A stretch of DNA of 64,000 nt, taken from contig NZ_JUET01000035.1 of the NCBI RefSeq assembly GCF_001006485.1, positions 1-64,000 on the forward strand, written 5' to 3'. The notes under the pieces are model-generated. The model searched no databases. It was not told the origin of the DNA and was given only the letters and a program-made list of their open reading frames with translations. This stretch comes from Tannerella forsythia (GTDB lineage: Bacteria > Bacteroidota > Bacteroidia > Bacteroidales > Tannerellaceae). The position numbers were made by a program, and so were the translations under genes. Positions 25,871 through 32,506 of the stretch are shown piece after piece (the first letter of the stretch is position 1; each line of letters begins with the position of its first letter).

Positions 25871-27370
25871 CTATGTATTCGTTGGGGCGTTGATGGATGT
25901 TCCCGGTGCTTGGAGTTTCCGGTCCATGGCGTCCGCAGCCCTGCGCCCGTCGCCCATGGCAAGGATGACGGTGGCTCCGCCACGAACAATATCGCCTCCG
26001 GCATACACATCGGGCAGAGAAGAGCGCATATCGTCTTCGCCAACGATGATCGTGCCTTTCGACGAAATCTCCAGGCCTCCGAAGGCTCTTGGGATTAACG
26101 GATTCGGAGATACTCCCACGCTGACAATGACCTCATCGACTTCGATCGTTTCTACAGCGCCTTCGATCGCTACGGGGCGGCGGCGTCCGGAGGCATCGGG
26201 TTCTCCCAGCTCCATCTTCTGCAGGCGCATCTGTCTCACCCGCCCGTTTTCGTCGCCCAGATATTCAATCGGGTTGTGCAGTGTCAGAAATTCGATTCCT
26301 TCTTCTTTGGCATGCTTTACTTCTTCCAGTCGGGCAGGCATTTCTTCTTCGCTGCGACGGTAGACGATCATGGCACGCGAAGCACCTAAACGACGTGCTG
26401 TACGTACCGAGTCCATCGCCGTATTTCCTCCGCCGATCACCGCTACGCGTTTACCCTGCAATACCGGCGTATCGGAATCTTCGGATGCCGCATGCATCAG
26501 ATTGACGCGCGTCAGATACTCGTTCGATGACATAACCCCGATCAGGTTCTCGCCCGGGATATTCATAAAATTCGGCAAGCCGGCGCCACTGGCCACAAAA
26601 ATACCTTTGAAACCGTCGGCATGGAGATCATCGTAGCTGATAGTTTTTCCTACGATGCAGTTTGTGATGAAGTGAACGCCCATGCGCCGCAGACCGTCGA
26701 TTTCAAATTCGACGATTCGGTTAGGAAGACGGAACTCCGGAATTCCGTATTTCAATACGCCGCCGATCTCGTGCAATGCTTCGAACACGGTAACTTCATA
26801 TCCGCGCTTGGCCATGTCGCCGGCAAACGAGAGTCCGGCAGGCCCGGAACCGACGACGGCGATGCGTATTCCGTTGGCCGGCATCATCTCCGGAATCGAC
26901 GCCTGACCGCTCTCTCGTTCGTAATCCGCCGCGAAGCGTTCAAGATAACCGATGGCTACGGGTTCTTTTTTCATCTTCAGATGTACACACTGTGCCTCAC
27001 ATTGTTTTTCTTGCGGGCAGACACGACCGCAGACAGCCGGCAGGCTGCTCGTTTCTTTCAGCGTTTGGGCTGCCTTCAAGAAGTCGCCCGCTTCGATATA
27101 TTTAATAAATGTAGGGATGTTGATGCTGACCGGACATCCGCTCATGCATGTGGGATTGGGGCAGTCGAGACATCGTTGTGCTTCCTGCATGGCTTGGTCG
27201 GCAGTAAGTCCGAGGTTGACTTCTTCATGATTGCCGCTACGGTAGTCGGCATTAAGCTCATTCATCCGTACACGCGAAATATCGGTGCGTTCTTTGCTTT
27301 TCTTCGTTTTGCGCAAAGCTTCTCTCCAGGGCTCGGCACGCCGCAGAGCTATGAGTTCTTCTGTTGTCAT
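25871..27370 (-). CDS. gltA: NfnB/GltD-type NADPH-dependent oxidoreductase subunit
   Basis: A 499-residue FAD- and NAD(P)-binding protein. The N-terminal cysteine motifs CLDCPNPTCMSGCP and CGRVCPQEKQCEAQC hold Fe-S clusters; dinucleotide folds follow at about 170 (VVGSGPAGLSFAGDMA) and about 310 (VIGGGNTAMDSVRTARRLG), with YAGGDIVRGGATVILAMGDGRRAA near the end. It overlaps the NfnA-like gene by 4 bases. The pair matches NfnAB, which couples NADH, NADPH and ferredoxin; the same proteins are often annotated as glutamate synthase small subunit and sulfide dehydrogenase. No large GltB subunit is nearby, which favours Nfn. Confidence 0.92.
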   Translation of the reverse strand: MTTEELIALRRAEPWREALRKTKKSKERTDISRVRMNELNADYRSGNHEEVNLGLTADQAMQEAQRCLDCPNPTCMSGCPVSINIPTFIKYIEAGDFLKAAQTLKETSSLPAVCGRVCPQEKQCEAQCVHLKMKKEPVAIGYLERFAADYERESGQASIPEMMPANGIRIAVVGSGPAGLSFAGDMAKRGYEVTVFEALHEIGGVLKYGIPEFRLPNRIVEFEIDGLRRMGVHFITNCIVGKTISYDDLHADGFKGIFVASGAGLPNFMNIPGENLIGVMSSNEYLTRVNLMHAASEDSDTPVLQGKRVAVIGGGNTAMDSVRTARRLGASRAMIVYRRSEEEMPARLEEVKHAKEEGIEFLTLHNPIEYLGDENGRVRQMRLQKMELGEPDASGRRRPVAIEGAVETIEVDEVIVSVGVSPNPLIPRAFGGLEISSKGTIIVGEDDMRSSLPDVYAGGDIVRGGATVILAMGDGRRAADAMDRKLQAPGTSINAPTNT

Positions 27371-28179
27371 ACGGATTCCGGTTGTTTCTTATCGATTCCT
27401 TTATAAGCATTTAAACGCATCATCATTTCGTCGAAATCGACTTGATGTGCGTCGAATTCAGGCCCGTCGACACAGACGAACTTTGTCTGTCCGCCGACGG
27501 TCACACGGCAGGCACCGCACATGCCTGTTCCGTCTACCATGATCGTATTCAGTGAGGCCACCGTCGGTACCTGATATTTCTTAGTCAGCTCGGAGACAAA
27601 TTTCATCATGATGGCCGGGCCGATGGTCACACACAAATTGACCGGTTCACGGTTGATTACCGATTCGACGCCGTTTGTCACCAATCCTTTTGTTCCGTAT
27701 GATCCGTCATCGGTCATGATCAGGACTTCGTCGGAACAGGCGCGCATCTGTTTTTCCAGAATAACCAACTCTTTTGTTCGTGCAGCCAAGACGACGATCA
27801 CGCGGTTTCCGGCACGATGAAAAGCTTCGACGATAGGAAGCAAGGGGGCAACCCCAACTCCTCCGCCGGCACAGACCACGGTCCCGACCTTTTCGATATG
27901 CGTGGCCTGTCCCAATGGACCGACTAAGTCTGTAATCGATTCACCGGTATTCAGCTCGCACAGTTTTTTTGACGAACGGCCGACGGCTTGAACGACCAGC
28001 GTAATCGTACCTTTCGACGTATCGGAGGCTGCAATCGTCAGCGGAATACGTTCTCCTTTTTTACCTACGCGGACAATTACAAAATGTCCTGCCTTACGCG
28101 AACGTGCAATCAGTGGAGCTTCTACCTCCAACTTCACCACGTGAGGAGAAAAATACTCTTTACTTACAATTTTGTTCAT
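27367..28179 (-). CDS. NfnA-type ferredoxin-NADP+ reductase subunit
   Basis: A 270-residue flavin- and NAD-binding subunit. An FAD-binding barrel (IPLTIAASDTSKGTITLVVQ) is followed by an NAD fold (CAGGGVGVAPLLPIVEAF, VVLAARTKELVI) and a C-terminal [2Fe-2S] motif, MCGACRVTVGGQTKFVCVDG. This is the small subunit of the electron-bifurcating transhydrogenase NfnAB. It lies between a GroES-like gene (15 bases upstream) and NfnB (4-base overlap), so the three are probably one operon. Confidence 0.92.
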   Translation of the reverse strand: MNKIVSKEYFSPHVVKLEVEAPLIARSRKAGHFVIVRVGKKGERIPLTIAASDTSKGTITLVVQAVGRSSKKLCELNTGESITDLVGPLGQATHIEKVGTVVCAGGGVGVAPLLPIVEAFHRAGNRVIVVLAARTKELVILEKQMRACSDEVLIMTDDGSYGTKGLVTNGVESVINREPVNLCVTIGPAIMMKFVSELTKKYQVPTVASLNTIMVDGTGMCGACRVTVGGQTKFVCVDGPEFDAHQVDFDEMMMRLNAYKGIDKKQPESV

Positions 28180-28194
28180 GATATTTTCCGTTTG

Positions 28195-28578
28195 TTATTC
28201 AAATAGTTCTTTGTCTCTGACTAACATCAGAATGGCCGAATGCGGCAGGATCAGGTATTTCTCGTCGTTCAGACGGACTTCGTAAGCCGAACTTTGCAGA
28301 TAAACGGCTAAATCTCCTTCTTTGGCTTGCAAAGGCAGGTAAGTGTTTTTCTCGTCTTTCTTTTTCCATGGCTCATCTTCGTCGGTAGGCAAGGGTAGAG
28401 GATAACCCGGGCCAATACGAATAACGTAGCCTGTCTGTAACTTTTCTCCTTCCTGTACCAAGGGAGGAAGTAACAAACCCGATCTGGTTTTTACCTGCGG
28501 GTTAGTGGGCTTGACCAATACCTTATCTCCTACCATCAAAAACTTGTCAAACGCTTTATGGTCTATTGACAGTTGCAT
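28195..28578 (-). CDS. GroES-like (chaperonin-10 family) protein
   Basis: A 127-residue protein of the GroES fold. It shows DKFLMVGDKVLVKPTNPQVKTRSGLLLPP at the start, a VIRIGPGYPLP turn, and DLAVYLQSSAYEVRLNDEKYLILPHSAILMLV at the end, as in chaperonin-10. The insertion in the middle (TDEDEPWKKKDEKNTYLP) and the divergence from true GroES suggest a paralogue rather than the partner of GroEL; no groEL is adjacent. It leads the operon with nfnA and nfnB. Confidence 0.8.
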   Translation of the reverse strand: MQLSIDHKAFDKFLMVGDKVLVKPTNPQVKTRSGLLLPPLVQEGEKLQTGYVIRIGPGYPLPLPTDEDEPWKKKDEKNTYLPLQAKEGDLAVYLQSSAYEVRLNDEKYLILPHSAILMLVRDKELFE

Positions 28579-28604
28579 TTCTTTTCTTTATTTTATAACA
28601 GATG

Positions 28605-28612
28605 CAAAAGTA
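28605..28612 (-). promoter_or_regulatory. Putative -7 box of the GroES-like/nfn operon
   Basis: Minus strand TACTTTTG matches TAnnTTTG and lies 27 bases upstream of the GroES-like ATG. Confidence 0.5.
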
Positions 28613-28636
28613 ATATATATATGCAAAGACGCCAAA

Positions 28637-29566
28637 TTAATCCTTTACCAATGCGCGAAAGGCCGATGGGATGGGCGTTTCGAAAGCAATCTCACGTCCT
28701 GTTACCGGATGGATGAATGAGAGTCTGAAAGCATGCAGCAAGAGCCGTTCGGCCGGATCGGTCATTGCTCCGTATTTCGGGTCGCCTGCGACCGGATAGC
28801 CGGCCTCTTCCATTTGGGCGCGTATCTGATTCTTGCGGCCCGTCTCCAACTCGAACTCCACAAGCGAGTAACGGTTGTTGCTCTGCAATACGCGATAATG
28901 CATCACGGCCTCCTTGCCCCGCGAAGCATCGGTGCAGAACACTTTCATACGGCTGTTTTCGGCCAAGTAGGAGACAAGCCTGCCCTGCACAGGGTCAGGT
29001 CTGCCTTCGACCACGGCTACGTACGAGCGGCGTGTAATCATGGTCGACCAGTCGTTGCGCAGTTTCTCCTGTACGCCTTTGTTACGTGCAAACATCATCA
29101 GTCCCGACGTCCCCCGGTCTAAACGATGAAGCACGAAAATCCGATTGCGCGGATCCTGCTCGCGCACATATCCCGACAGGAAAGCGTAAGCTGTACGCTC
29201 CTGTGCCTGCGATTCGGAGACAGACAACAACCCGTCTTTCTTCTCAACCACGATGAGCGATTCGTCCTCCCAAACAATGCGGAGATAAGGATTATTGAAT
29301 GTCGTCTTGGCGCGCTCATGGCTGATCAATACCTCATCACCCGGATGCAAAGGCGTGTCGAAGTGTGTTTTAACGTTACCGTTGACCCATATTCGCCCGT
29401 GTTTGAGCAGACTTTTAACCGAGCTTTTGCTGCGGTCTTTGAGCAGGTCGAAGAGGTAAGAAAGCAAGGCGGCGTCTTGTCTGACCGTTGCACGTTGCCC
29501 GCGCGGCAGTGTTTTGTTGTTGGACGACGGGCGGTCGCCACGACCGTATTTCCACTGTGATGTCAT
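28637..29566 (-). CDS. RluA-family pseudouridine synthase
   Basis: About 309 residues. An N-terminal S4 RNA-binding domain (SLLKHGRIWVNGNVKTHFDTPLHPGDEV) precedes the RluA catalytic domain, whose aspartate lies in VLHRLDRGTSGLMMFA; LETGRKNQIRAQM and PVAGDPKYG are also family motifs. It would isomerise uridines in rRNA or tRNA; the exact site is not predictable. ATG at 29566 is chosen although an in-frame ATG exists at 29602: a promoter box at 29590-29597 would lie inside the longer form. Confidence 0.9.
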   Translation of the reverse strand: MTSQWKYGRGDRPSSNNKTLPRGQRATVRQDAALLSYLFDLLKDRSKSSVKSLLKHGRIWVNGNVKTHFDTPLHPGDEVLISHERAKTTFNNPYLRIVWEDESLIVVEKKDGLLSVSESQAQERTAYAFLSGYVREQDPRNRIFVLHRLDRGTSGLMMFARNKGVQEKLRNDWSTMITRRSYVAVVEGRPDPVQGRLVSYLAENSRMKVFCTDASRGKEAVMHYRVLQSNNRYSLVEFELETGRKNQIRAQMEEAGYPVAGDPKYGAMTDPAERLLLHAFRLSFIHPVTGREIAFETPIPSAFRALVKD

Positions 29567-29589
29567 TTTTACTTTCTTTTTAGAGCCGC

Positions 29590-29597
29590 CAAAGTTA
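29590..29597 (-). promoter_or_regulatory. -7 box that fixes the RluA-type gene start
   Basis: Minus strand TAACTTTG matches TAnnTTTG. It stands 23 bases upstream of ATG 29566 and downstream of the alternative ATG at 29602, so only the shorter start fits transcription from here. Confidence 0.5.
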
Positions 29598-29785
29598 TAC
29601 ATTTATCCGTGAATGAGGTGGAGATCGGGTCTTTTTATCATGAGATTGGATGGTTTGATATGTAATATGTTGTAATGTAGCAGGGTCGTATAAGTATCGT
29701 GCTTTGTATTCTTTTTTTATGCTTTAACTGCCTTGCTGCTTTATGGCATGGATATAATTGATTATCGAACAATTGCTTATGTTCG

Positions 29786-30739
29786 TTAGAAAGGGGTCTT
29801 ATAGCCAATATAACAAAGTAAACCTTTGTTTTCAATCAATGACCTGAGATGTTCCATTCGTTCTTCGGCAGGACTTTCCTGTTCATCGAAGAGATATTTT
29901 TTGCCCAACTGCCGATATTTGGATTCTCCCCATCGGTGAAAAGGTAGAATGTTAATGACTTCCAACCCGATGTCGCGGACAAATTCTGCTGTCCGGATGA
30001 TATTTTCATCATCATCGTTAAAATCGGGTATGACGGGGATACGTGGAACAACAATACCTTGCCACTCCTGTTGCATAGCTAACAGTTCGATGTTTTTTAA
30101 TATCTGCTGATTCTCCACTCCTACCATTTGTTTATGTTTCTCCGGATTCATGTGCTTGATGTCTGTGAAAATCCAATCGACGTACCGGATCACCTCAAGC
30201 CAATGAGCCGAGTTGACACATGCCGTGGTTTCAATACAGACATGCATATAGTGTTCTTTACATGCCATTAACATGGGAAGGATAAAATCTTTTTGCAGCA
30301 AAGGTTCTCCGCCGCTAAATGTCACACCGCCATGGTCGCCCCAATAAGGACGGTCGCGATCCAAACGATGAATCAGCTCATCAATCGTATAATATTTGCC
30401 TGAAATAGAATTTCCTTCATGCAGACAGGCTTCCACACATTCGATCGTCGTGCAGGTGTCGCATATCGAACGATCAAAGATCGGCTCGTGGTCTTCACCG
30501 ATTGATATGGCATGATAAGGACACACCTGAATACAGGCTCCGCATTTTTTACATTTCGCATGGCTATGTAACATGACCGGATACCTGAATAAACCCTCCG
30601 GATTGCAACACCATTTACACATCAATGGGCAACCGTTTAAGAACACCGTAGTTCTTGTTCCCGGACCATCGTGAACCGAATATGACTGAATGCTAAAAAT
30701 TAACCCTTTTACTTCTTTTTCTTTATTCTCCATCAGCAT
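29786..30739 (-). CDS. hpdA: 4-hydroxyphenylacetate decarboxylase activating enzyme
   Basis: A 317-residue radical SAM enzyme that would install the glycyl radical on HpdB. The radical SAM cysteines are C37, C41 and C44 (GCPLMCKWC). Between them and the rest of the barrel are two ferredoxin-type cluster motifs, C63-C66-C69-C73 and C93-C96-C101-C105, as in activases of HPAD and glycerol/choline-type systems. GGEPLLQ, the SAM-binding motif, follows. Last gene of the hpdB-hpdC-MFS-hpdA operon, separated from the transporter gene by 101 bases that include a hairpin. Met3 is an equally possible start. Confidence 0.9.
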   Translation of the reverse strand: MLMENKEKEVKGLIFSIQSYSVHDGPGTRTTVFLNGCPLMCKWCCNPEGLFRYPVMLHSHAKCKKCGACIQVCPYHAISIGEDHEPIFDRSICDTCTTIECVEACLHEGNSISGKYYTIDELIHRLDRDRPYWGDHGGVTFSGGEPLLQKDFILPMLMACKEHYMHVCIETTACVNSAHWLEVIRYVDWIFTDIKHMNPEKHKQMVGVENQQILKNIELLAMQQEWQGIVVPRIPVIPDFNDDDENIIRTAEFVRDIGLEVINILPFHRWGESKYRQLGKKYLFDEQESPAEERMEHLRSLIENKGLLCYIGYKTPF

Positions 30740-30780
30740 TAGATATGAATTGTTTGTGTTTATGATACTTTCAATATTGA

Positions 30781-30814
30781 ATTGCGGCTGTTACTGTTGT
30801 GGAACAACCGCAAT
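30781..30814 (-). other. Intercistronic hairpin between the MFS gene and hpdA
   Basis: ATTGCGGCTGTT (30781-30792) and AACAACCGCAAT (30803-30814) pair at 11 of 12 positions with one G-U, loop of 10. There is no T run after it on the minus strand, so it is more likely an RNA processing or stability element than a terminator. Confidence 0.5.
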
Positions 30815-30840
30815 CCTGAATGACCTCCTGTTTTGATTTG

Positions 30841-32115
30841 TTATTTAGGCGGTTTAACGGTCATCGGCAACGAAACGGCCAATATGGCAGATAGCACAAA
30901 TGAGCCGATAGCATAGTATATCGAATACGTATAACTACCACTCAAATCTTTCAGCCATCCGCCGATAAAAGACCCGAGGAATGGGCCTATTCCCATGACG
31001 ATTAACGTTGCCAACCCCCATATTTTGCCGAGCGTCTTCCGTCCGTAGATCGATCCGGTATACCCGACGACACCTCCTGGCACGATGGCCCAGTAAATGG
31101 CGAAAATGGCAGCGGCCAAGTAGGCGACAAACGTTATTTTGCTTTCGCATGCCAATAAGAACAAGCAGGCAATCAGACCTACCAGCGGACCTATAATAAG
31201 CATGATTTTTCGTCCTTTGACTTCGTTTTTTACTTTCTCTACGATCTTGTCTCCGAAAATACCCAACAACGGCATGCTGAAGATGCCGATGATACCGATT
31301 GTTTTATAAACATTAATAGCGCTGGCATCACTCCATCCTTTATCTTTTACCCAGAAACTGACGACTTGTGTCCAGATCAGAAATTCGGCCATCATACTGG
31401 TGAGAAACATCAGAATAGCTCCCCAAATCGGATATTTGGAGTAGGCGTCTTTTACCGTCCAGTCTTTTTCGACAAGTACGTTTCCTGCGGCTGAAGCCGG
31501 CAATTCCCCGTGGGGCTTAAGACCATAATGTTCCGGATTCCTTTTGGCCAGTATTACGGCTAATACAAGTAAGGCGAAAATAATCACAGCAAGTATCACC
31601 ATCGTCGCGCGCCATGTATAGTTATTGCTTGTCGAGGCTTTCACCACTTCGGCAAGTAACCATTGTGCCATCGGGGCTCCGGCAAATGCGATACCCCACA
31701 TCGTACCGTACGTTTTTCCGACATACCATTTCCGTACCGAAACGGTAGACGTAACCCAAAGCATACCGGTTGCTATACCGGCAAGAACACCAAACGTAAA
31801 AAGATAGGCCCAATGAATGCTTATCAAGCTGGTTAGATAAAACCCTAATCCTCCGAATATCGCAGCAATGGCATATACCGGCTTGGTACCCCATTTGTCT
31901 AAGATCATTCCGGCGAAGAATGCCACAATAGCATAGACTGTCATCATGAGAGAATATCCGAGGGTCACCTCGGCCTGTGTCCATCCTAATTCTGCAGCCA
32001 TAGGCTCTTTCAGCATGGCAAACGTCGCTCTGTATCCGAACAGGCAGAATACGGCTAACCACGAAGCGCCTACAACCATCAAACCATACCTTTTGGATTT
32101 ATTTGATAATTCCAT
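30841..32115 (-). CDS. Major facilitator transporter (OFA type) of the hpd operon
   Basis: A 424-residue, twelve-helix membrane transporter. The motif DKWGTKPVYAIAAIFGG (about 73-89) is the MFS loop 2-3 signature; IYGRKTLGKIWGLATLIVMGIGP lies in the second half. The N-terminus and overall pattern resemble the oxalate/formate antiporter (OFA) group. Encoded between hpdC and hpdA, it most likely carries 4-hydroxyphenylacetate in, or exchanges substrate and product; this rests on gene position alone. Confidence 0.85.
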   Translation of the reverse strand: MELSNKSKRYGLMVVGASWLAVFCLFGYRATFAMLKEPMAAELGWTQAEVTLGYSLMMTVYAIVAFFAGMILDKWGTKPVYAIAAIFGGLGFYLTSLISIHWAYLFTFGVLAGIATGMLWVTSTVSVRKWYVGKTYGTMWGIAFAGAPMAQWLLAEVVKASTSNNYTWRATMVILAVIIFALLVLAVILAKRNPEHYGLKPHGELPASAAGNVLVEKDWTVKDAYSKYPIWGAILMFLTSMMAEFLIWTQVVSFWVKDKGWSDASAINVYKTIGIIGIFSMPLLGIFGDKIVEKVKNEVKGRKIMLIIGPLVGLIACLFLLACESKITFVAYLAAAIFAIYWAIVPGGVVGYTGSIYGRKTLGKIWGLATLIVMGIGPFLGSFIGGWLKDLSGSYTYSIYYAIGSFVLSAILAVSLPMTVKPPK

Positions 32116-32153
32116 AGTTGATTTATTTAAAGTTAATAAATTATTGAACAGGT

Positions 32154-32187
32154 AAAAAATATAGGGAGAGTTTGGTTCTCCCTATAT
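32154..32187 (-). terminator. Intrinsic terminator/attenuator after hpdC
   Basis: Perfect 11-bp arms, ATATAGGGAGA (32159-32169) and TCTCCCTATAT (32177-32187), with a 7-base loop; on the minus strand the stem is followed by TTTTT (from 32158 to 32154). It lies 9 bases after the hpdC stop and before the transporter gene. Partial read-through would give more HpdBC than transporter and activase. Confidence 0.85.
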
Positions 32188-32196
32188 CTTGGTCTG

Positions 32197-32460
32197 TTAT
32201 GCTCCCCGCTCCTTGTATCCCGTACAAGTAACTGCTGCCATATCGGGATAAGCAATAAATTCCTTACCCATCCGACAGATTCCCAATCCTATTTTTTCTT
32301 GATTGAGGGTGAAATTCACGCAATGCATGCACTTGGGCATTCGTTCGTAATTGGGATCTACATCATCCGCATTGACACGCTTACCGGTACGCCGATCAAT
32401 TCCTTTCGCTACATCAATAGGAATATAATTCAGACTGTTTTTATAAATTCTTTCTTCCAT
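32197..32460 (-). CDS. hpdC: 4-hydroxyphenylacetate decarboxylase small subunit
   Basis: An 87-residue Fe-S protein that in characterised enzymes binds to HpdB and affects its oligomeric state and activity. Clostridial HpdC carries two [4Fe-4S] clusters. Here only four cysteines exist, C44, C47, C62 and C79 (CMHC ... GICRMG ... TCTGYKERG), matching the C-terminal cluster. Residues 1-43 contain no cysteine or histidine, so the N-terminal cluster cannot form in the usual way. It starts 46 bases after hpdB. Confidence 0.88.
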   Translation of the reverse strand: MEERIYKNSLNYIPIDVAKGIDRRTGKRVNADDVDPNYERMPKCMHCVNFTLNQEKIGLGICRMGKEFIAYPDMAAVTCTGYKERGA

Positions 32461-32506
32461 GATTTTTATTTTTTAATTACACCAATGAAAAAATTTGACG
32501 AATCGA

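Noticed and set aside
29638-29835. A 65-codon minus-strand frame at the end of hpdA
   Set aside because: It overlaps the hpdA end in another frame and has no features beyond chance.
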